Assembly: GCA_964059195.1 (NCBI GenBank)
Contig: CAXKWD010000015.1
Span: 558,001 to 622,000 of the forward strand
DNA: 64,000 nucleotides
Direction: 5' to 3'
From: Ectobius pallidus
Taxonomy: Eukaryota; Arthropoda; Insecta; Blattodea; Ectobiidae
The translations under genes were made by a program, and so were the position numbers. Shown one piece after another: positions 1 to 10,183 of the stretch. The notes under the pieces were generated by a model. The model saw only the letters and a program-made list of their open reading frames with translations, was not told where the DNA came from and ran no database searches. Numbering within the stretch: the stretch's first letter is position 1; each line of letters opens with the position of its first letter.

Positions 1-1024
1 TTGTTAGGCAGCCAAATTGTCTTTAAAAGTTACATTGCTAGGAAAAGTTACGACTTTGAAAAATGCATTGAAAGGTAAAGGTTTTGTGTCAGAAATATAC
101 ATTGCTCCGCAACAGTATCTTTTTTTAGAAGCTTTTAATAGGTAGCAATATTATGTTTAAAAATGACATTGCTAAGCAACAGATCTTTTTGATAACATTG
201 CTAGGCAACAGTTTCCGGTTTAGACTGTCATGGCTAGGCAAAACATTCGTGATAGAAAAATTACATTGTTAGGCAGCCAAATTGTATTTAAAAATTACAT
301 TGCTAGGAAAAAGTTTCTCTTTGAAAAATGCATTGAAATGTAAAAGTTTTGTGTCTGAAATTGACATTGCTACGCAACAGTATATTTTTATAAAAGTTTA
401 TAATAGGTAGCAATATTGTGTTTAAAAATGACATTGCTAAGCAACAGTTCTTTTTGACGACATTGCTAGGCAACAGTTCCCGGTTTAAAATGGCATTGCT
501 AGGCAACACTTTCGTGTTTTAAAACTCATTGCTAGGCAACAGTATTCTTTCTATTCAAGCAAAATTTACAACCCATGTTTTGCCATTAGCATTTCACCGA
601 TATTTTCATTGTATGTATTGATCATTGAGGGATTAAAAACTATTCCCTATAGATGACATTGCTAGGCAACAGTTTCGTATTTGGAGATGGCATTGCTAAG
701 CTACAGTTCCTTGTTCAAAATGTCAATGCTAAGCAACAGTCAGGTGTTTTAAAAACTTCATTGCTAAGCAACAGTTTCCGGTTTAGACTGGCATCGCTAG
801 GCAACACTTTTGTGATAGAAAAATCTAATTGTTAGGCAGCCAAATTGTCTTTAAAAGTTACATTGCTAGGAAAAGTTACGACTTTGAAAAATGCATTGAA
901 AGGTAAAGGTTTTGTGTCAGAAATTGACATTGCTCCGCAACAGTATCTTTTTTTAAAAGCTTCTAATAGGTAGCAATATTGTGTTTAAAAATGACATTGC
1001 TAAGCAACAGTTCTTTTTGACGAC

Positions 1025-1037
1025 ATTGCTAGGCAAC
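1025..1037. promoter_or_regulatory. X-box (RFX/MDBP)-like near-palindrome in the monomer core
   Basis: ATTGCTAGGCAAC compares with the published X-box form GTNRCC, 0-3 bases, RGYAAC. The right half GGCAAC matches at all six positions. The left half ATTGCT matches four of six, or five of six against the looser GTHNYY form, with a 1-bp spacer. Known RFX-family proteins bind such palindromes as dimers. Binding here is inference from the motif only. The core, with variants, recurs about every 33 bp throughout the array. Confidence 0.35.
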
Positions 1038-1057
1038 AGTTTCCGGTTTAGACTGGC
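1025..1057 (+). repeat. Representative 33-bp base monomer
   Basis: The monomer starts ATTGCTAGGCAACAG and ends with GGTTTAGACTGGC; the next core begins 33 bp later. The first 13 bases hold the 4-bp inverted arms TTGC and GCAA around TAG. By eye this core is the best preserved part of the monomer across A, B and C, while the pyrimidine- and A-rich remainder changes freely. Thirty-three bp is about 3.1 helical turns and exactly 11 codons. Confidence 0.85.
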
Positions 1058-1076
1058 ATGGCTAGGCAAAACTTTC

Positions 1077-1340
1077 GTGATAGAAAAATTACATTGTTAG
1101 GCAGACAAATAGTATTTAAAAATTACATTGCTAGGAAAACTTTTCGTCTTCGAATAAAGCATTGAAATGTAAACGTTTTGTGTCTGAAATTGACATAGCT
1201 ACGCAACAGTATATATTTTAAAAGTTTATAATAGGTAGCAATATTGTGTTTATAAATGACATTGCTAAGAAAAGTTATTTTTTATGACATTGCTAGGCAA
1301 CAGTTTCCGGTTTAAAATGGCATTGCTAGGCAACACTTTC
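1077..1340 (+). repeat. Block B of the HOR (264 bp, eight monomer slots)
   Basis: Same slot order as A, with its own diagnostic positions: AATTACATTG at the start, AAATAGTATTTAAAAATTAC, GCTACGCAACAG, TATATTTTAAAAGTTTATAA, and TTAAAATGGCATTGC near the end. Several B subtypes exist in the window. One has GCTAAGAAAAGTTATTTTTT in slot 6; another has GCTAAGCAACAGTTC there. B is the block most often gained or lost in irregular HORs. Confidence 0.87.
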
Positions 1341-1638
1341 GTGTTTTAAAACTCATTGCTAGGCAACAGTATTCTTTCTGTTCAAGCAAAATTTACAACC
1401 CATGTTTTGCCATTAGCATTTCACCGATATTTTCATTGTATGTATTGATCATTGAGGGATTAAAAACTATTCCTTATAGATGACATTTCTAGGCAACAGT
1501 TTCGTATTTGGAGATGGCATTGCTAAGCTACAGTTCCTTGTTCAAGATGTCAATGCTAAGCAACAGTCAGGTGTTTTAAAAACATCATTGCTAAGCAACA
1601 GTTTCCGGTTTAGACTGGCATCGCTAGGCAACACTTTT
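1341..1638 (+). repeat. Block C of the HOR (298 bp, nine monomer slots)
   Basis: Starts GTGTTTTAAAACTC and ends GCAACACTTTT. It contains the landmark used to count units. Its first slot and last five slots carry recognisable cores; the three in between have lost theirs. The last two cores (AAGCAACAGTTTCCGG, then CATCGCTAGGCAACAC) pair with the end of A, and exchange there has made hybrid C blocks, as at 23762-23920. Confidence 0.87.
1371..1479 (+). repeat. Core-less segment of block C (about 109 bp)
   Basis: Between the core at 1355 and the one at 1485 lie 130 bp, about four monomer lengths, but no clean core is present in the last three. The segment contains CAACCCATGTTTTGCCATTAG, GATATTTTCATTGTATG and GATCATTGAGGGATT. 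It is nearly invariant in every HOR. A 1-bp deletion (GCCTTAG for GCCATTAG) marks a subfamily, seen near 28650, 40921, 46702, 54966, 59624 and 61272. Confidence 0.75.
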
Positions 1639-2569
1639 GTGATAGAAAAATCTAATTGTTAGGCAGCCAAATTGTCTTTAAAAGTTACATTGCTAGGAAA
1701 AGTTACGACTTTGAAAAATGCATTGAAAGGTAAAGGTTTTGTGTCAGAAATTGACATATCTCCGCAACAGTATCTTTTTTTAAAAGCTTTTAATAGGTAG
1801 CAATATTATGATTAAAAATGACATTGCTAAGCAACAGATCTTTTTGATGACATTGCTAGGCAACAGTTTCCGGTTTAGACTGGCATGGCTAGGCAAAACT
1901 TTCGTGATAGAAAAATTACATTGTTAGGCAGCCAAATAGTATTTAAAAATTACATTGCTAGGAAAAAGTTTCGTCTTTGAAAAATGCATTGAAATGTAAA
2001 AGTTTGGTGTCTGAAATTGACATAGCTACGCAACAGTATATATTTTAAAAGTTTATAATAGGTAGCAATATTGTGTTTATAAATGACATTGCTAAGCAAC
2101 AGTTCTTTTTGACGACATTGCTAGGCAACAGTTTCCGGTTTAGACTGGCATGGCTAGGCAAAACTTTCGTGATAGAAAAATTACATTGTTAGGCAGACAA
2201 ATAGTATTTAAAAATTACATTGCTAGGAAAACGTTTCGTCTTCGAATAAAGCATTGAAATGTAAAGGTTTTGTGTCTGAAATTGACATAGCTACGCAACA
2301 GTATATATTTTAAAAGTTTATAATAGGTAGCAATATTGTGTTTATAAATGACATTGCTAAGAAGTTATTTTTTATGATATTGCTAGGCAACAGTTTCCGG
2401 TTTAAAATGGCATTGCTAGGCAACACTTTCGTGTTTTAAAACTCATTGCTAGGCAACAGTATTCTTTCTGTTCAAGCAAAATTTACAACCCATGTTTTGC
2501 CATTAGCATTTCACCGATATTTTCATTGTATGTATTGATCATTGAGGGATTAAAAACTATTCCTTATAG
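1480..2569 (+). repeat. Irregular HOR of 1090 bp with an extra B/A hybrid block
   Basis: The extra block is 1904-2168 (265 bp). It starts as B (AATTACATTG, AAATAGTATT, TATATTTTAAAAG) and ends as A (GCTAAGCAACAGTTC, TTAGACTGGCATGG), then a normal B follows at 2169-2430. The switch falls at or before the sixth core. This is the product expected from unequal exchange between misaligned A and B. The same structure recurs at 11663-12754 because the region is duplicated. Confidence 0.85.
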
Positions 2570-5500
2570 ATGACATTTCTAGGCAACAGTTTCGTATTTG
2601 GAGATGGCATTGCTAAGCTACAGTTTCTTGTTCAAGATGTCAATGCTAAGCAACAGTCAGGTGTTTTAAAAACATCATTGCTAAGCAACAGTTTCCGGTT
2701 TAGACTGGCATCGCTAGGCAACACTTTTGTGATAGAAAAATCTAATTGTTAGGCAGCCAAATTGTCTTTAAAAGTTACATTGCTAGGAAAAGTTACGACT
2801 TTGAAAAATGCATTGAAAGGTAAAGGTTTTGTGTCAGAAATTGACATATCTCCGCAACAGTATCTTTTTTTAAAAGCTTTTAATAGGTAGCAATATTATG
2901 ATTAAAAATGACATTGCTAAGCAACAGATCTTTTTGATGACATTGCTAGGCAACAGTTTCCGGTTTAGACTGGCATGGCTAGGCAAAACTTTCGTGATAG
3001 AAAAATTACATTGTTAGGCAGCCAAATAGTATTTAAAAATTACATTGCTAGGAAAAAGTTTCGTCTTTGAAAAATGCATTGAAATGTAAAAGTTTGGTGT
3101 CTGAAATTGACATAGCTACGCAACAGTATATATTTTAAAAGTTTATAATAGGTAGCAATATTGTGTTTATAAATGACATTGCTAAGAAAAGTTATTTTTT
3201 ATGACATTGCTAGGCAACAGTTTCCGGTTTAAAATGGCATTGCTAGGCAACACTTTCGTGTTAAAACTCATTGCTAGGCAACAGTATTCTTTCTATTCAA
3301 GCAAAATTTACAACCCATGTTTTGCCATTAGCATTTCACCGATATTTTCATTGTATGTATTGATCATGGAGGGATTAAAAACTATTCCTTATAGATGACA
3401 TTCCTAGGCAACTGTTTCGTATTTGGAGATGGCATTGCTAAGCTAAAGTTTCTTGTTCAAAATGTCAATGCTAAGCAACAGTTAGGTGTTTTAAAAACTT
3501 CATTGCTAAGCAACAGTTTCCGGTTTAGACTGGCATCGCTAGGCAACACTTTTGTGATGGAAAAATCTAATTGTTAGGCAGCCAAATTGTCTTTAAAAGT
3601 TACATTGCTAGGAAAAGTTACGACTTTGAAAAATGCATTGAAAGGTAAAGGTTTTGTGTCAGAAATATACATTGCTCCGCAACAGTATCTTTTTTTAGAA
3701 GCTTTTAATAGGTAGCAATATTATGTTTAAAAATGACATTGCTAAGCAACAGATCTTTTTGATAACATTGCTAGGCAACAGTTTCCGGTTTAGACTGTCA
3801 TGGCTAGGCAAAACATTCGTGATAGAAAAATTACATTGTTAGGCAGCCAAATTGTATTTAAAAATTACATTGCTAGGAAAAAGTTTCTCTTTGAAAAATG
3901 CATTGAAATGTAAAAGTTTTGTGTCTGAAATTGACATTGCTACGCAACAGTATATTTTTATAAAAGTTTATAATAGGTAGCAATATTGTGTTTAAAAATG
4001 ACATTGCTAAGCAACAGTTCTTTTTGACGACATTGCTAGGCAACAGTTCCCGGTTTAAAATGGCATTGCTAGGCAACACTTTCGTGTTTTAAAACTCATT
4101 GCTAGGCAACAGTATTCTTTCTATTCAAGCAAAATTTACAACCCATGTTTTGCCATTAGCATTTCACCGATATTTTCATTGTATGTATTGATCATTGAGG
4201 GATTAAAAACTATTCCCTATAGATGACATTGCTAGGCAACAGTTTCGTATTTGGAGATGGCATTGCTAAGCTACAGTTCCTTGTTCAAAATGTCAATGCT
4301 AAGCAACAGTCAGGTGTTTTAAAAACTTCATTGCTAAGCAACAGTTTCCGGTTTAGACTGGCATCGCTAGGCAACACTTTTGTGATAGAAAAATCTAATT
4401 GTTAGGCAGCCAAATTGTCTTTAAAAGTTACATTGCTAGGAAAAGTTACGACTTTGAAAAATGCATTGAAAGGTAAAGGTTTTGTGTCAGAAATTGACAT
4501 TGCTCCGCAACAGTATCTTTTTTTAAAAGCTTCTAATAGGTAGCAATATTGTGTTTAAAAATGACATTGCTAAGCAACAGTTCTTTTTGACGACATTGCT
4601 AGGCAACAGTTTCCGGTTTAGACTGGCATGGCTAGGCAAAACTTTCGTGATAGAAAAATTACATTGTTAGGCAGACAAATAGTATTTAAAAATTACATTG
4701 CTAGGAAAACGTTTCGTCTTCGAATAAAGCATTGAAATGTAAACGTTTTGTGTCTGAAATTGACATAGCTACGCAACAGTATATATTTTAAAAGTTTATA
4801 ATAGGTAGCAATATTGTGTTTATAAATGACATTGCTAAGATAAGTTATTTTTTATGACATTGCTAGGCAACAGTTTCCGGTTTAAAATGGCATTGCTAGG
4901 CAACACTTTCGTGTTTTAAAACTCATTGCTAGGCAACAGTATTCTTTCTGTTCAAGCAAAATTTACAACCCATGTTTTGCCATTAGCATTTCACCGATAT
5001 TTTCATTGTATGTATTGATCATTGAGGGATTAAAAACTATTCCTTATAGATGACATTTCTAGGCAACAGTTTCGTATTTGGAGATGGCATTGCTAAGCTA
5101 CAGTTTCTTGTTCAAGATGTCAATGCTAAGCAACAGTCAGGTGTTTTAAAAACATCATTGCTAAGCAACAGTTTCCGGTTTAGACTGGCATCGCTAGGCA
5201 ACACTTTTGTGATAGAAAAATCTAATTGTTAGGCAGCCAAATTGTCTTTAAAAGTTACATTGCTAGGAAAAGTTACGACTTTGAAAAATGCATTGAAAGG
5301 TAAAGGTTTTGTGTCAGAAATTGACATATCTCCGCAACAGTATCTTTTTTTAAAAGCTTTTAATAGGTAGCAATATTATGATTAAAAATGACATTGCTAA
5401 GCAACAGATCTTTTTGATGACATTGCTAGGCAACAGTTTCCGGTTTAGACTGGCATGGCTAGGCAAAACTTTCGTGATAGAAAAATTACATTGTTAGGCA

Positions 5501-8500
5501 GCCAAATAGTATTTAAAAATTACATTGCTAGGAAAAAGTTTCGTCTTTGAAAAATGTATTGAAATGTAAAAGTTTGGTGTCTGAAATTGACATAGCTACG
5601 CAACAGTATATATTTTAAAAGTTTATAATAGGTAGCAATATTGTGTTTATAAATGACATTGCTAAGAAAAGTTATTTTTTATGACATTGCTAAGCAACAG
5701 TTTCCGGTTTAAAATGGCATTGCTAGGCAACACTTTCGTGTTAAAACTCATTGCTAGGCAATAGTATTCTTTCTATTCAAGCAAAATTTACAACCCATGT
5801 TTTGCCATTAGCATTTCACCGATATTTTCATTGTATGTATTGATCATGGAGGGATTAAAAACTATTCCTTATAGATGACATTCCTAGGCAACTGTTTCGT
5901 ATTTGGAGATGGCATTGCTAAGCTAAAGTTTCTTGTTCAAAATGTCAATGCTAAGCAACAGTCAGGTGTTTTAAAAACTTCATTGCTAAGCAACAGTTTC
6001 CGGTTTAGACTGGCATCGCTAGGCAACACTTTTGTGATGGTAAATCTAATTGTTAGGCAGCCAAATTGTCTTTAAAAGTTACATTGCTAGGAAAAGTTAC
6101 GACTTTGAAAAATGCATTGAAAGGTAAAGGTTTTGTGTCAGAAATATACATTGCTCCGCAACAGTATCTTTTTTTAGAAGCTTTTAATAGGTAGCAATAT
6201 TATGTTTAAAAATGACATTGCTAAGCAACAGATCTTTTTGATAACATTGCTAGGCAACAGTTTCCGGTTTAGACTGTCATGGCTAGGCAAAACATTCGTG
6301 ATAGAAAAATTACATTGTTAGGCAGCCAAATTGTATTTAAAAATTACATTGCTAGGAAAAAGTTTCTCATTGAAAAATGCATTGAAATGTAAAAGTTTTG
6401 TGTCTGAAATTGACATTGCTACGCAACAGTATATTTTTTTAAAAGTTTATAATAGGTAGCAATATTGTGTTTAAAAATGACATTGCTAAGCAACAGTTCT
6501 TTTTGACGACATTTCTAGGCAACAGTTCCCGGTTTAAAATGGCATTGCTAGGCAACACTTTCGTGTTTTAAAACTCATTGCTAGGCAACAGTATTCTTTC
6601 TATTCAAGCAAAATTACAACCCATGTTTTGCCATTAGCATTTCACCGATATTTTCATTGTATGTATTGATCATTGAGGGATTAAAAACTATTCCCTATAG
6701 ATGACATTGCTAGGCAACAGTTTCGTATTTGGAGATGGCATTGCTAAGCTACAGTTCCTTGTTCAAAATGTCAATGCTAAGCAACAGTCAGGTGTTTTAA
6801 AAACTTCATTGCTAAGCAACAGTTTCCGGTTTAGACTGGCATCGCTAGGCAACACTTTTGTGATAGAAAAATCTAATTGTTAGGCAGCCAAATTGTCTTT
6901 AAAAGTTACATTGCTAGGAAAAGTTACGACTTTGAAAAATGCATTGAAAGGTAAAGGTTTTGTGTCAGAAATTGACATTGCTCCGCAACAGTATCTTTTT
7001 TTAAAAGCTTCTAATAGGTAGCAATATTGTGTTTAAAAATGACATTGCTAAGCAACAGTTCTTTTTGACGACATTGCTAGGCAACAGTTTCCGGTTTAGA
7101 CTGGCATGGCTAGGCAAAACTTTCGTGATAGAAAAATTACATTGTTAGGCAGACAAATAGTATTTAAAAATTACATTGCTAGGAAAACTTTTCGTCTTCG
7201 AATAAAGCATTGAAATGTAAACGTTTTGTGTCTGAAATTGACATAGCTACGCAACAGTATATATTTTAAAAGTTTATAATAGGTAGCAATATTGTGTTTA
7301 TAAATGACATTGCTAAGAAAAGTTATTTTTTATGACATTGCTAGGCAACAGTTTCCGGTTTAAAATGGCATTGCTAGGCAACACTTTCGTGTTTTAAAAC
7401 TCATTGCTAGGCAACAGTATTCTTTCTATTCAAGCAAAATTTACAACCCATGTTTTGCCATTAGCATTTCACCGATATTTTCATTGTATGTATTGATCAT
7501 TGAGGGATTAAAAACTATTCCCTATAGATGACATTGCTAGGCAACAGTTTCGTATTTGGAGATGGCATTGCTAAGCTACAGTTCCTTGTTCAAAATGTCA
7601 ATGCTAAGCAACAGTCAGGTGTTTTAAAAACTTCATTGCTAAGCAACAGTTTCCGGTTTAGACTGGCATCGCTAGGCAACACTTTTGTGATAGAAAAATC
7701 TAATTGTTAGGCAGCAAAATTGTCTTTAAAAGTTACATTGCTAGGAAAAGTTACGACTTTGAAAAATGCATTGAAAGGTACAGGTTTTGTGTCAGAAATT
7801 GACATTGCTCCGCAACAGTATCTTTTTTTAAAAGCTTCTAATAGGTAGCAATATTGTGTTTAAAAATGACATTGCTAAGCAACAGTTCTTTTTGATGACT
7901 TTGCTAGGCAACAGTTTCCGGTTTAGACTGGCATGGCTAGGCAAAACTTTCGTGATAGAAAAATTACATTGTTAGGCAGCCAAATTGTATTTAAAAGTTA
8001 CATTGCTAGGAAAAGTTACGACTTTGAATAATGCATTGAAATGTAAAAGTTTTGTGTCTGAAATTGACATTGCTACGCAACAGTATATTTTTATAAAAGT
8101 TTATAATAGGTAGCAATATTGTGTTTAAAAATGACATTGCTAAGCAACAGTTATTTTTGACGACATTGCTAGGCAACAGTTCCCGGTTTAAAATGGCATT
8201 GCTAGGCAACACTTTCGTGTTTTAAAACTCATTGCTAGGCAACAGTATTCTTTCTATTCAAGCAAAATTTACAACCCATGTTTTGCCATTAGCATTTCAC
8301 CGATATTTTCATTGTATGTATTGATCATTGAGGGATTAAAAACTATTCCCTATAGATGACATTGCTAGGCAACAGTTTCGTATTTGGAGATGGCATTGCT
8401 AAGCTACAGTTCCTTGTTCAAAATGTCAATGCTAAGCAACAGTCAGGTGTTTTAAAAACTTCATTGCTAAGCAACAGTTTCCGGTTTAGACTGGCATCGC

Positions 8501-10183
8501 TAGGCAACACTTTTGTGATAGAAAAATCTAATTGTTAGGCAGCCAAATTGTCTTTAAAAGTTACATTGCTAGGAAAAGTTACGACTTTGAAAAATGCATT
8601 GAAAGGTAAAGGTTTTGTGTCAGAAATTGACATTGCTCCGCAACAGTATCTTTTTTTAAAACCTTCTAATAGGTAGCAATATTGTGTTTAAAAATGACAT
8701 TGCTAAGCAACAGTTCTTTTTGACGACATTGCTAGGCAACAGTTTCCGGTTTAGACTGGCATGGCTAAGCAAAACTTTCGTGATAGAAAAATTACATTGT
8801 TAGGCAGACAAATAGTATTTAAAAATTACATTGCTAGGAAAACGTTTCGTCTTCGAATAAAGCATTGAAATGTAAACGTTTTGTGTCTGAAATTGACATA
8901 GCTACGCAACAGTATATATTTTAAAAGTTTATAATAGGTAGCAATATTGTGTTTATAAATGACATTGCTAAGAAAAGTTATTTTTTATGACATTGCTAGG
9001 CAACAGTTTCCGGTTTAAAATGGCATTGCTAGGCAACACTTTCGTGTTTTAAAACTCATTGCTAGGCAACAGTATTCTTTCTGTTCAAGCAAAATTTACA
9101 ACCCATGTTTTGCCATTAGCATTTCACCGATATTTTCATTGTATGTATTGATCATTGAGGGATTAAAAACTATTCCTTATAGATGACATTTCTAGGCAAC
9201 AGTTTCGTATTTGGAGATGGCATTGCTAAGCTACAGTTTCTTGTTCAAGATGTCAATGCTAAGCAACAGTCAGGTGTTTTAAAAACATCATTGCTAAGCA
9301 ACAGTTTCCGGTTTAGACTGGCATCGCTAGGCAACACTTTTGTGATAGAAAAATCTAATTGTTAGGCAGCCAAATTGTCTTTAAAAGTTACATTGCTAGG
9401 AAAAGTTACGACTTTGAAAAATGCATTGAAAGGTAAAGGTTTTGTGTCAGAAATTGACATATCTCCGCAACAGTATCTTTTTTTAAAAGCTTTTAATAGG
9501 TAGCAATATTATGATTAAAAATGACATTGCTAAGCAACAGATCTTTTTGATGACATTGCTAGGCAACAGTTTCCGGTTTAGACTGGCATGGCTAGGCAAA
9601 ACTTTCGTGATAGAAAAATTACATTGTTAGGCAGCCAAATAGTATTTAAAAATTACATTGCTAGGAAAAAGTTTCGTCTTTGAAAAATGCATTGAAATGT
9701 AAAAGTTTGGTGTCTGAAATTGACATAGCTACGCAACAGTATATATTTTAAAAGTTTATAATAGGTAGCAATATTGTGTTTATAAATGACATTGCTAAGA
9801 AAAGTTATTTTTTATGACATTGCTAGGCAACAGTTTCCGGTTTAAAATGGCATTGCTAGGCAACACTTTCGTGTTAAAACTCATTGCTAGGCAACAGTAT
9901 TCTTTCTATTCAAGCAAAATTTACAACCCATGTTTTGCCATTAGCATTTCACCGATATTTTCATTGTATGTATTGATCATGGAGGGATTAAAAACTATTC
10001 CTTATAGATGACATTCCTAGGCAACTGTTTCGTATTTGGAGATGGCATTGCTAAGCTAAAGTTTCTTGTTCAAAATGTCAATGCTAAGCAACAGTTAGGT
10101 GTTTTAAAAACTTCATTGCTAAGCAACAGTTTCCGGTTTAGACTGGCATCGCTAGGCAACACTTTTGTGATGGAAAAATCTAA

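Larger units (their letters stand above)
812..1076 (+). repeat. Block A of the HOR (265 bp, eight monomer slots)
   Basis: Core motifs start near 828, 862, 895, 929, 963, 995, 1025 and 1058, a spacing of 30-35 bp. The cores vary from TTGTTAGGCAGCC through TTGCTCCGCAACAG to TTGCTAGGCAACAG. The fifth slot reads AATAGGTAGCAATATT, the most altered of the series. A is told from B by AATCTAATTG at its start, GTTACGACTTTG, and TTAGACTGGCATGG near its end. Confidence 0.88.
812..1638 (+). repeat. Representative complete higher-order repeat (A+B+C, 827 bp)
   Basis: Chosen as a typical unit. It runs from one GTGATAGAAAAATCTAATTG to the next. Three blocks of 265, 264 and 298 bp join at GTGATAG or GTGTTTT following an ACTTTC or ACTTTT end. 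The 25 monomer slots (8+8+9) average 33.1 bp. A and B resemble each other along their whole length; C differs most because of a decayed middle segment. Confidence 0.93.
1..6929 (+). repeat. Large duplicated segment, copy 1 (offset ~10.18 kb)
   Basis: Landmark spacings 827, 1090, 825, 828, 827, 825, 826 repeat in the same order from 10836. Rare variants are shared at the matching places: GAAAACTTTTCG (1135 and 11318), GCTAAGATAAG (4850 and 15030), GGCAATAGTATTC (5757 and 15942), TTTCTCATTG (6362 and 16547), and AAAATTACAACC (6610 and 16796). Similarity is lost at about 6930, where copy 2 reads ACGACATTG. It may extend left of the window. Confidence 0.85.

Noticed and set aside
303..509. 68-codon minus-strand open frame, recurring at 3873, 10486, 14058 and 32762
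   Set aside because: It is the antisense of monomer sequence in block B, with no start context and no non-repetitive part.
683..705. CENP-B box resemblance in TTTCGTATTTGGAGATGG
   Set aside because: The TTCG and TGGA pieces match only if extra bases are inserted, and the essential ACGGGA end is missing.
653..835. 60-codon open frame recurring in most HORs as a possible small protein gene
   Set aside because: It translates to 11-residue periodic sequence explained by the 33-bp monomer. Frames of similar length occur on the opposite strand, and single-base indels between units break the frame freely.
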